Part shown: positions 1-7,128 of the stretch, piece after piece
Layout of the letters: each line of letters opens with the position of its first letter
Numbering within the stretch: the first letter of the stretch is position 1
Assembly (NCBI GenBank): GCA_964528575.1
Contig: CAZGTQ010000211.1
Coordinates: 1 to 14,072, forward strand
Reading direction: 5' to 3'
Length of the DNA stretch: 14,072 nucleotides
Origin: CAZGTQ01 sp964528575
Lineage (GTDB): Bacteria > Planctomycetota > UBA1135 > GCA-002686595
Position numbers and translations under genes: made by a program
Notes under the pieces: model-generated
Databases searched by the model: none
What the model was told of the DNA's origin: nothing
The model's input: only the letters and a program-made list of their open reading frames with translations

Positions 1-1
1 A

Positions 2-106
2 GCGGTCTACCTCGGCATCACGGCCGACCAGATGAAGCAGATCCTCGCCCGCGGCCAGCGCACGTTCGAGCAGACGAACGCCGCGGCGATGAAGCTCGCG
101 GCGTAG
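2..106 (+). CDS. 3' end of an unrecognised gene (C-terminal 34 residues)
   Basis: The frame beginning at base 2 is open from the left edge to a TAG stop at 104-106. It encodes the last 34 residues of a protein, which include the stretch ITADQMKQILARGQRTFEQ and end in AMKLAA. The segment looks like a soluble amphipathic C-terminal helix, with no membrane span or known motif. The gene starts outside the window, so no function can be given. It converges on the minus-strand gene ending at 144, with 37 bases between the two stops. The codon use (G/C third positions) matches the neighbours, which supports a real gene, but 34 codons is thin evidence in DNA this rich in G and C. Confidence 0.55.
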   Translation, partial: AVYLGITADQMKQILARGQRTFEQTNAAAMKLAA

Positions 107-128
107 GTCCTCCCGACAGCATCGAGAC

Positions 129-143
129 GCGGGGCCGTCCCGC
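129..143. terminator. Short hairpin between convergent genes
   Basis: GCGGG (129-133) and CCCGC (139-143) form a 5-bp stem with a 5-nt loop. It sits directly before the stop codon of the minus-strand gene (TCA at 144-146) and 22 bases after the TAG of the partial gene. No T-run follows on either strand. It could be a weak bidirectional terminator or chance pairing in GC-rich DNA. Confidence 0.25.
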
Positions 144-1862
144 TCACTTGCCGCCGTTCGCCTGCTCGACCGGTTGCACGATCTCCGTGCGCCACTTCGC
201 GGGGTCGGGCTCGAGCCCGGGGTCCGTCCAGTACACGTGCCACTGGCCGCCGCGCGCGCGCAGGCCGCGCTCGGCGATCCACGCCTCGAGCTCCTTCGCC
301 GTGCTCTCGAGCTGCTCGTACGGGCCGACGTGCCACGCGACCGCGACGTGGCCGCCCGGCAGCTCCGTCGGCCGCACGCGGCCCTCTTGCTCGAGCTTCT
401 TCGCGACCATCATCCCCGCCTCCATCACGACCGAGCGGCCCTCGAGCTCGACGTAGCGCGAGAACGGCGCGCCGAGCGGCGTCACGCCGTTGCGGCCCAG
501 GTACGTCGCGACCTGCGGCAGGGCGACGGCGAGCGACGGCCCGATCTCGCTCACGTCGCACTCGACGCGCACGGTGGCGCATTGCACGGGCTCGCGGCGC
601 TCGAGGACGAACGCGCGACGCACCGGCCACAGCACCTGCGTGCGGTAGTTCTGCGGGTCGGGCTCGATGCCGGGGTCGGTCCAATACACCTCCCACGGCG
701 CGCCGGCGGACTCGTAGCCCGCCTCCGCGATCCACGCCTCGAGCTTCGCGTACGTGTCCGCCAGCGTCTCGAACGATCCGACGTGGATCGCCACCGCCGC
801 GTCGCCGGCCGGGAGCGTGCTCGAGCGCACCCGCTCGCCCGGCTCGATCGGGCCGGCGATGCGCATGCCCGCCTCGACGACGAAGCGCTCGCCGTCCGCG
901 CCTTGGTAGCGCGCGAACGGAGCCCCGAGCGACGCCGTGCCGGTCTTCGCGAGGTGCTGCATCACCTCGGGGAAGTGCACGGCGAGCTTGGGCCCGATCT
1001 GGTCGCGCGTGCACTCGAAGCGCACCGTCGCGACGTGGTGCTCCTCCTGCGGCTCGACGCGGATGGCGAAGTCGTCGAGGTCGGGCTTGCTGCGCGGATT
1101 GGCGAGCTCGTCCGCGACCTCCTGCGGCAGCGCGAAGACGTCGTCCGCGACGTCCGCGTTCGGCTCGACCGACGCGATGCGGTGCACCATGGCGTACTCG
1201 CCGATCTTCGTGCGCCGCTCGTGCGGGTAGCGCACGCCGCCGACCTCGCGCCAGTCCGACAGCGCCGTCGACGTCGGCACGCGCGTGCCCGACGGCGGCG
1301 TCGGCAGCCACGTGTCGAAGCGCGCGGGCAGGTACGTCTCGGCGTCGATCCACAGCGCGTCGGGCTTGCACGCGTCCGCGGTCAGCCGCACGACGAAGCA
1401 CGAGCGCCCGTCCAACTCCTCGCGCCCCTCGAGCTCCGCGGCGTCCCAGAGCCGATCCCACGCGACGTGGCGCCAGAACGCGTTGCGGCGAGCGAGCTCG
1501 GGCACCTCGGCCTTCGGGTGCACGATCACGCCGACGCCCGCGTCCATGTACCAGAACACCTCGCCGTCGCTGCCCTCGCTCATCGTGCCGAAGTCCGCGA
1601 TCGTTGCGTCGCTGCGCGCGCGGCCGTCGGCGGCGAGCACGTCGCGGAACGTGCCCTCGGCGCCGAAACCCTCGAACGAGACCGTGCCTTCGAAGACGAC
1701 GCCGCGGAGCGCGTCGAGCGCCGCGGCCGGGCCGAGCGCGGCGCGCGAGCGGGCGAGGACCTCGGCGGCGGAGGGATCGTCCGCGGGCGACGCGCGCTGG
1801 ACGAGCGCGAGCGAGGCGGCGGACGCGAGGACGGGGAGCGCGAGGGCGAGGACGTGGGTCAT
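144..1862 (-). CDS. Predicted secreted protein: LolA-like domain plus two tandem GyrI-like domains
   Basis: This 572-aa protein begins with a hydrophobic stretch (residues 4-22), probably a signal peptide or N-terminal anchor, though it lacks the usual basic N-region. Residues about 30-248 resemble LolA-like or outer-membrane lipoprotein-sorting-type domains: a VLARSRAALG helix, then beta strands with LWIDAETYLPARFD (170-183) and SDWREVGGVRYPHERR (202-217). Two homologous GyrI-like (AraC effector-binding type) domains follow at about 270-415 and 424-566. Each has a GAPF[AS]RY motif (313-319 and 464-470), an HVG[SP][FY]E turn, and a YWTDPG[IL]EPDP...RT...PV end (394-414 and 545-565), 151 residues apart. 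GyrI-like domains normally bind small hydrophobic molecules in cytoplasmic regulators or stand alone; no DNA-binding domain is visible here. The ATG at 1860-1862 is supported by an upstream GGAG ending 5 bases before it. It is divergent from the kinase at 2006. The domain assignment is confident; the ligand and role are unknown. Confidence 0.85.
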   Translation of the reverse strand: MTHVLALALPVLASAASLALVQRASPADDPSAAEVLARSRAALGPAAALDALRGVVFEGTVSFEGFGAEGTFRDVLAADGRARSDATIADFGTMSEGSDGEVFWYMDAGVGVIVHPKAEVPELARRNAFWRHVAWDRLWDAAELEGREELDGRSCFVVRLTADACKPDALWIDAETYLPARFDTWLPTPPSGTRVPTSTALSDWREVGGVRYPHERRTKIGEYAMVHRIASVEPNADVADDVFALPQEVADELANPRSKPDLDDFAIRVEPQEEHHVATVRFECTRDQIGPKLAVHFPEVMQHLAKTGTASLGAPFARYQGADGERFVVEAGMRIAGPIEPGERVRSSTLPAGDAAVAIHVGSFETLADTYAKLEAWIAEAGYESAGAPWEVYWTDPGIEPDPQNYRTQVLWPVRRAFVLERREPVQCATVRVECDVSEIGPSLAVALPQVATYLGRNGVTPLGAPFSRYVELEGRSVVMEAGMMVAKKLEQEGRVRPTELPGGHVAVAWHVGPYEQLESTAKELEAWIAERGLRARGGQWHVYWTDPGLEPDPAKWRTEIVQPVEQANGGK

Positions 1863-2005
1863 GGCATCTCCGGGGGTCGGCGCCGGCGCGGCGGCCGGCG
1901 CGGTCGCTCTTGTAGAGTCCGATACGCCGTCCCGTCCGGCGCTCGTACGGATTTCTCCGCTCCGATCCGCGATGAGCCGCGCGCAGGGCGGCGTACGCTC
2001 TGGAC
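1863..2005. promoter_or_regulatory. Divergent intergenic region between the LolA/GyrI gene and the kinase gene
   Basis: These 143 bp separate two divergent genes and must hold promoters for both. The minus-strand gene has a GGAG ribosome-binding site close to its ATG. The less GC-rich centre (about 1909-1960) contains TAGAGT (1913-1918), a possible -10 for the kinase gene, but no convincing -35 is visible. CGGAT (1948-1952) and ATCCG (1965-1969) form an inverted repeat with a 12-nt spacer, and GCGCCGGCGC (1880-1889) is a palindrome. Either could be an operator, but both are short for DNA of this composition. Confidence 0.3.
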
Positions 2006-4325
2006 GTGACCACGAGCCTGCCCCCGCACGCCGTCCGCAAGCTCCTCGCGCTCGGGGCTCCGCTCGCCGGCGAGGGCGCGGGCGAGACGGAGCCCGGCGC
2101 GCCGGGCGAGCTCGTGGGCGCGGTCGTGCTCGAACGCTACGAGATCGTGCGCGAGCTCGGCCGCGGCGGCATGGGCGTCGTGTACGAGGCGTTCGACCGC
2201 GAATTGCGCCGGCGCGTCGCGCTCAAGGTGCTCTCCGACCGCGCGGGCCTGGGCGCCGCGGCGCGCGAGCGGTTCGCGCGCGAGGCGCTCGCCGCCGCGA
2301 AGCTGTCGCACCCTCACGTCGCGGCGGTGTACGACGCGAGCGAGCGCGCGATCGCGATGCAGCTCGTCGACGGCGTCACGCTCGCCGAGCTCGAGGGCGC
2401 CGGCGCGCGCACGCTCGCCGCGCTCGTGCGCGACGCCGCTCTCGCGGTCCACTACGCGCACGGCCAGGGCCTCGTGCACCGCGACATCAAGCCCGCGAAC
2501 CTGATGGTCGAGGGCGCGGGCACCGAGCGGCCGCACATCTACGTCACCGACTTCGGCCTCGCGAAGGAGACCGACTTCGACAGCGACCTGTCGATGTCGG
2601 GCCACGTGCTCGGCTCGCCGCGCTTCCTCTCGCCCGAGCAGGCTGCCGGGCGGAACCGCTCGATCGACGCGCGCAGCGACGTCTATTCGCTCGGCGCGAC
2701 GCTCTACGCCTGCCTCGCAGGCCGCGCGCCGTTCGACGGCGACGACGTGTACGAGATCCTACGCCGCACGATCGAGGACGAGCCGCGCGAGCTGCGCAGC
2801 GCCGCGCCGCACGTCGACCGCGACCTCGCGACGATCGTGATGAAGTGCCTCGTCAAGGAGCCCGAGCGGCGCTACCAGTCCGCGCTCGAGCTCGCGAGCG
2901 ACCTCGACCGCTGGCTCGGCGGCCAGCCGGTGCACGCGCGCCCGCTCTCGTTCGCGTACCGCCTGCGCAAGCTCGTCGCGCGGCGCCGCGGCGCGCTGGC
3001 GGCGAGCGTGACGGTCGGCCTCGTCGCCGGCCTCGTCGTGCTCGCGCTCATGCTGCCGCGCGCGTGGCGCGAGCGCGCCCAGCGCGACGCGGCCGAGCGC
3101 GCGCTCGCGCTCGCGAGCCGCGTGTCGGTGTGCCTCGCCGACGCCGACGCGTACCGGCGTGCGGGCCAGGTGCAGAGCGCGCGCGAGCGGCTCGACGAGG
3201 GCATCGCGGCGTGCGAGAGCTTCCTCGCGAGCGTCGACATCGGCCAGGTGCGCTCGTTCCTGGGTCGCCTCTTGCGGGCGCGCGGCCGGCCGGACGACGC
3301 GCTCCTCGCGTTCGACCGCGCGCTCGAGCTCGAGCCCGGCCTCGACGAGGCGCACCTGCGGCGTGGGTTGTTGCTCGCCGACCGCTGGAGCGAGCGCGCC
3401 GCCCACGGCGAGAGCGGCGCCGAGCTCGCGGCGCTGCGCGCGCGCGATCACGGACCTCGAGGCGGCGCTCGACGCGCGCGCGGACGTCGAGCCGGTCGAC
3501 GTGCTCCTCGGCCGTGGGCTGCTCGCGTGGCTGCGCGGCGACGGCGCGCGCGGCGAGAGCCACTTGCGCGAGGTCGTCGAGATCGACCCGATGCACGTCG
3601 ACGCGCACCTCGCGCTGAGCCGCCTCTTCCTCGAGCGCGGCGACGCGGAGCTCGCGCGGCGCCACTCGGTGACGGCGGTCGACGTGATGCGCGGCTTCGG
3701 GCCGGCGTACGACGCGAGCGCGGCCAAGCTGGGCGGGCTCGACGAGGCGGGCGCTCCGCTCGTGCGCATCGAGGGCATCGCGGGCGTGCTCGTCGACTTC
3801 GACCGGCTGGCGAGCGTGGCGCGCAGCGACGCGGCGGCGTACGGCAGCCGCGGACAGGGAGCGCTGCGCGAGGCGGCGCGCCGGCTCGCGGCGGGCGATC
3901 CCGCGTCCGCGCTCGCGGGGCTCGAGCGGGCGCGCGCGGACTTCGAGGAGGTGACGCGGCTCGAGCCGGCGCGGGCCGCGGGCTGGACGAACCGCGGCGT
4001 CGTCGGGCTGGCGCTCGCGCGCGCGCTCGGCGATGCCGGCCGCAGCGTGGATGCGGCCGCGGCGCGCCGGCGCGCTCTGGACGATCTCGACCGCGCGCTC
4101 GAGCTCGCCCCCGGCGACCCGGTCGCGCTGCTCGACCGGGCTCTGGCGCACCGGCGGGCGGCGGAGCTGCACGCCCTGGGACGGCGCGCCGCGGAGCGCG
4201 AGGCGGCGCTCGCGGCGGCGCACGCCGACTTCGACGCGGCGCGCGCGAGCGCGGCGCAGCTCGCGCCCGACGCCCGGCGCGTGCTGGAGCAGGCGCTCGA
4301 CGAAGCGCTCGCCGCGGCGCGCTGA
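2006..4325 (+). CDS. Membrane-anchored Ser/Thr protein kinase with TPR region, frameshifted
   Basis: This is a Hanks-type (PknB-like) kinase. Residues about 44-305 carry the glycine-rich loop GRGGMGVVYEAFD (52-64), the VALK lysine (K74), HRDIKPANLM (158-167, catalytic D160), DFG (182-184) and GSPRFLSPE (203-211), so it should be active. A single membrane span lies at about 329-351, followed by helical TPR-like sequence with FDRALELEPG-type units. The GTG at 2006 is the only plausible start after an in-frame TGA at 1973; its ribosome-binding site is weak. Coding in this frame is clear up to ELAALRAR, then the recognisable TPR sequence (ITDLEAALDARADVEP...) continues in the next frame to the TGA ending at 4325. 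The switch lies in GCGCGCGCGCG (3436-3446). Restoring one missing GC dinucleotide would give one protein of about 773 aa. It could be a sequencing or assembly indel, a real mutation or, less likely, programmed slippage. The TPR half after the span would be extracytoplasmic if the kinase is cytoplasmic. GlnRS follows after 33 bp. Confidence 0.85.
3436..3446 (+). other. Frameshift site in a (GC)n run inside the kinase gene
   Basis: This is an 11-base alternating run, GCGCGCGCGCG. Upstream the kinase is read in the frame of codon CTG at 3434-3436; downstream the TPR sequence is read in the frame of GCG-ATC-ACG (3444-3452). Adding one GC pair to the run makes the two halves one open frame. Short dinucleotide runs are common sites of polymerase slippage and of sequencing or assembly error. 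Confidence 0.8.
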
Positions 4326-4348
4326 CGGCGGGCCCGCGCTGCTATCAT
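4322..4348 (+). promoter_or_regulatory. Possible promoter for glnS
   Basis: TATCAT (4343-4348) resembles a -10 box and CTGACG (4322-4327), overlapping the TGA stop of the kinase gene, resembles a -35. The spacer is 15 bp. Transcription would start around 4355, only a few bases before the ATG at 4359, giving a nearly leaderless mRNA. This fits the lack of any Shine-Dalgarno sequence before the ATG. The boxes stand out because the surroundings are almost all G and C, but the spacer is short. Confidence 0.35.
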
Positions 4349-4358
4349 CGCCCGCTTC

Positions 4359-6089
4359 ATGAGCACGCCGAACGAGCACGACGGGCGCGAACGCGAGCGA
4401 CGCCACTTCCTCCAGGCGCTCCTCGACGAGGACCGGGCGAGCGGCAAGCACGGCGGGCGCGTGCACACGCGCTTCCCGCCCGAGCCGAACGGCTATCTCC
4501 ACGTCGGCCATGCGAAGTCGATCTGCGTGAACTTCGGCCTCGCCGAGGAGTTCGGCGGCCTGTGCAACCTGCGGTTCGACGACACGAACCCCGCGAAGGA
4601 GGAGCACGAGTTCGTCGAGGCGATCGGCGACGACGTGCGCTGGCTCGGGTTCGATTGGGACGACCGACTCTTCTTCGCGTCGGACTACTTCGAGACGCTG
4701 TACGAGCTCGCGCGCGAGCTCGTGAAGGGCGGCCACGCGTACGTCTGCGACCTGCCGCTCGAGGAGCTGCGCGAGCGCCGCGGCACGCCTCAGACGCCGG
4801 GCACGCCGTGCCCCGGCCGGTCGCGCAGCGCCGAGGAGAACCTCGACCTCTTCGCGCGCATGCGCGCGGGCGAGTTCCCCGACGGCGCGCACACGCTGCG
4901 CGCGAAGATCGACCTCGGCGCCGCGAACATGCTGCTGCGCGACCCGGTGATGTACCGCATCCTGCGGGCGCGCCACCACCGCACCGGCGACGACTGGTGC
5001 ATCTACCCGACCTACGACTGGGCGCACGGCCAGTCGGACGCGCTCGAGGGCATCACGCACTCGATCTGCACGCTCGAGTTCGAGAACCACCGGCCGCTGT
5101 ACGACTGGTTCCTCGACCACCTCTCGCTCCCCCACCGGCCGCGGCAGATCGAGTTCGCGCGGCTCGAGCTGACGTACACGTTGCTCAGCAAGCGCCGATT
5201 GACGCGCCTCGTCTCCGAGGGGCACGTCGCGGGTTGGGACGACCCGCGCATGCCGACGATCCGCGGGCTGCGCCGCCGCGGCTACACGCCGGAGGCGATG
5301 CGCGCGTTCGCGACCGGCGTCGGCGTGACGCGCATGGACTCGACGATCGACATGGTCGTGCTCGAGAACGCGCTGCGCGAGGACCTGAACGAGCGCGCGC
5401 CGCGCGCGATGGCCGTGCTGCGGCCGCTCAAGGTCGTGATCGAGAACCTGCCGGAAGGACACGTGGAGCACGTCGAGGCGCTCAACAACCCGCAGGACGA
5501 GTCGGCCGGCACGCGGTCGGTGCCGTTCGCGCGCGAGATCTGGATCGAGCAGGACGACTTCCGCGAGGACCCGCCCAAGCAGTTCCACCGGCTCGCTCCC
5601 GGCGCCGAGGTGCGGCTGCGCTACGCGTACTGCATCACGTGCACCGACGTCGTGAAGGACCCGGCGACGCGCGCGGTGAGCGAGCTGCGCTGCACGTACG
5701 ACCCCGCGACCGGCGGCGGCCGCACGCCCGACGGACGCAAGGTCAAGGGCATCGTCCACTGGGTGTCGGCCGCGCACGCGGTGCCGGCCGAGGTGCGGCT
5801 CTACGACCACCTGTTCGCCGTGCCCGACCCGAACGACGTGCCGGAGGACGGCGACTTCACCGACCACCTCAACCCGGCGTCGCTCGAGGTGCTGACCGGT
5901 TGCCGGCTCGAGCCGAGCCTCGCCCAGGCGGAGCCGGGTTCCCGCTGGCAGTTCGAGCGCCTCGGCTACTTCTGCGTCGATCCCGACTCGCGCCCGGACG
6001 CGCTCGTGTTCAACCGCGCGGTGACCCTGCGCGACTCCTGGGCGCGTATCGAGAGCCGCGAGCAGGCTTCGTCCGGCTCGCGCGGCTGA
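4359..6089 (+). CDS. glnS: Glutaminyl-tRNA synthetase (EC 6.1.1.18)
   Basis: This enzyme charges tRNA-Gln with glutamine in the cytoplasm, using ATP. The 576-aa protein is close to the 554 aa of the E. coli enzyme and looks complete. Residues 40-54 (PPEPNGYLHVGHAKS) hold the class I HIGH motif as HVGH (48-51). The KMSKS-like loop is LLSKR (275-279), matching the VMSKR of GlnRS, and is followed by GWDDPRMPTIRGLRRRGYTPEAM. The C-terminal anticodon-binding beta-barrels include VIENLP, the KGIVHWVSAAHAVPAEVRLYDHLF block (20+ residues, about 466-489) and FNRAVTLRDSW near the end. These details separate it from GluRS. Its presence suggests direct Gln-tRNA formation, although GatCAB cannot be excluded from this window. 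The ATG at 4359 lies 33 bases after the kinase stop and has no clear ribosome-binding site. The nearby kinase gives no functional clue. Confidence 0.97.
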   Translation: MSTPNEHDGRERERRHFLQALLDEDRASGKHGGRVHTRFPPEPNGYLHVGHAKSICVNFGLAEEFGGLCNLRFDDTNPAKEEHEFVEAIGDDVRWLGFDWDDRLFFASDYFETLYELARELVKGGHAYVCDLPLEELRERRGTPQTPGTPCPGRSRSAEENLDLFARMRAGEFPDGAHTLRAKIDLGAANMLLRDPVMYRILRARHHRTGDDWCIYPTYDWAHGQSDALEGITHSICTLEFENHRPLYDWFLDHLSLPHRPRQIEFARLELTYTLLSKRRLTRLVSEGHVAGWDDPRMPTIRGLRRRGYTPEAMRAFATGVGVTRMDSTIDMVVLENALREDLNERAPRAMAVLRPLKVVIENLPEGHVEHVEALNNPQDESAGTRSVPFAREIWIEQDDFREDPPKQFHRLAPGAEVRLRYAYCITCTDVVKDPATRAVSELRCTYDPATGGGRTPDGRKVKGIVHWVSAAHAVPAEVRLYDHLFAVPDPNDVPEDGDFTDHLNPASLEVLTGCRLEPSLAQAEPGSRWQFERLGYFCVDPDSRPDALVFNRAVTLRDSWARIESREQASSGSRG

Positions 6090-6127
6090 CGGCGCAAGTT
6101 CGCCCCCCACGGATCGCGGCGGGACCG

Positions 6128-6133
6128 TAGAAT
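6128..6133 (+). promoter_or_regulatory. Possible -10 box (TAGAAT) of the secreted-protein operon
   Basis: TAGAAT lies 39 bases after the glnS stop and differs from TATAAT at one position, in otherwise GC-rich DNA. No good -35 is seen at 16-18 bp upstream. A start near 6140 would leave a leader of about 90 nt before the ATG at 6229, beginning with the hairpin at 6141-6172. Confidence 0.4.
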
Positions 6134-6140
6134 CGGCCTC

Positions 6141-6172
6141 TCGCGCCCGCCGGTCCCCTCGGCCGGGCGCGA
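6141..6172 (+). promoter_or_regulatory. Stable hairpin downstream of glnS, in the leader of the IPT gene
   Basis: TCGCGCCCG (6141-6149) and CGGGCGCGA (6164-6172) pair perfectly over 9 bp. A further CCG/CGG pairing is possible inside the 14-nt loop. No T-run follows, so it is a poor intrinsic terminator for glnS. It lies just after the TAGAAT box and could form a 5' stem-loop on the operon mRNA, as stabilising leaders do. The rest of the leader (to 6228) is rich in C and has no Shine-Dalgarno sequence. Confidence 0.4.
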
Positions 6173-6228
6173 CCGGCCCAGCCGAGCGCCGCCCCCCGGC
6201 GCGCTCCTCCCCCCAACTCTTCGACCGC

Positions 6229-7110
6229 ATGAAGCTCGCTCTGCGCCTCGCGTGCGCGTGCTCGTTGCTCGGCGTCTGTCCACCCTCGTGGGCGCAGGCC
6301 TCCGCCGGCAGCGACACGGTGATCGTCCTGACCCAATCGCTGATGAGCGGCGCGGGCGTCTCGACGAGCCCTTCGAACACGCTCCAGGCTGGCATCGCCC
6401 AACCCGGGAGCGGCGGCCTCGCCGTGTCGCCGTCCTTCAAGCTCTTCAACGGCGTGGTCCCCGTGCTCCCGTCGCTGGGGACGAATCGCCCGATCGTCTT
6501 CGGCGTGCGCGAGGGCTACGGCGACAAGAACGGCGGCCAGACGGTCACGCTCGCCGGGATGAACTTCACCGCGCCGGGCGCCGGCGCGGCAGTCGTGCGC
6601 TTCGACGGGGACATCGCGTTCCCCGCGACGGTGACGAGCAACACGACGATCAGCGCGAACGTGCCGGCCGGTACGAACGGGCTCGCCAACCCGAAGGGCG
6701 CGGTCGACGTCGAGGTGAGCAACTCGCTCGGTAGCTCGACGGCGGGGGACGGCTGGCGCTACACGCCGGCGCTCGCGCAGTACACGGCCGCGCAGACCGG
6801 CAAGCCGTTCCAGTTCCACGTCGTGTCCGAGCCGGGCTCGCTGTACGTGGTCGCGTTCGGCGGCGCGCTGCCGGGCTTCACGATTCCGCTCCCGCCGTTC
6901 ACCGGGATGCTGAACCTGCCGACCAACCCCGTCCTGTTCACGACCGTCCTGTTCTCGCCCAACGGCCACAGCGCGGTGAAGGCATTCGTCCCCGACATCC
7001 CGGCGATCGTCGGCAAGTCGATCTTCTTCCAGGCGATCTCGATCACCGACACGGTCCCGCCGCTCGGCGGCTCGTTCACGAACGTCTTGCCCGTTCTCCT
7101 GCTCGACTAG
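6229..7110 (+). CDS. Secreted IPT/TIG-domain protein
   Basis: This 293-aa predicted exported protein has a clear signal peptide (MKLALRLACACSLLGVCPPSWAQA, cleavage near residue 24-26). Residues about 28-80 are polar and Gly/Ser-rich. Residues about 88-178 form an IPT/TIG immunoglobulin-like domain (PIVFGVREGYGDKNGGQTVTLAG, then NFTAPGAGAAVVRFDG, and VDVEVSNSLGSS). The tail (about 185-293) contains GSLYVVAFGGALPGF, GMLNLPTNPVLF and GKSIFFQAISITD, a pattern I associate with secreted planctomycete proteins. That association is from memory and not a named domain. No enzyme motif is visible, so a structural or binding role at the surface is likely. The ATG at 6229 is set by the signal peptide; there is no clear ribosome-binding site. 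The collagen-like gene starts 18 bp after its stop, so the two are probably cotranscribed. Confidence 0.85.
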   Translation: MKLALRLACACSLLGVCPPSWAQASAGSDTVIVLTQSLMSGAGVSTSPSNTLQAGIAQPGSGGLAVSPSFKLFNGVVPVLPSLGTNRPIVFGVREGYGDKNGGQTVTLAGMNFTAPGAGAAVVRFDGDIAFPATVTSNTTISANVPAGTNGLANPKGAVDVEVSNSLGSSTAGDGWRYTPALAQYTAAQTGKPFQFHVVSEPGSLYVVAFGGALPGFTIPLPPFTGMLNLPTNPVLFTTVLFSPNGHSAVKAFVPDIPAIVGKSIFFQAISITDTVPPLGGSFTNVLPVLLLD

Positions 7111-7128
7111 GCTCCGCGACTCAACATC

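Noticed and set aside
4326..4358. Kinase and glnS as a functional operon
   Set aside because: They are close and on the same strand, but a possible promoter overlaps the kinase stop and there is no known link between the functions. The closeness is not enough.
3447..6130. Continuation of the kinase start frame as an open frame to 6130, giving a protein of about 1374 aa
   Set aside because: After 3446 it turns into Arg/Ala/Pro-rich sequence without domains and overlaps all of glnS, which is certain. The frame is open only because GC-rich DNA has few stops.
3048..6449. Long minus-strand open frame opposite the kinase and glnS
   Set aside because: It is Arg-rich with no recognisable motif, lying fully over genes identified by strong motifs.
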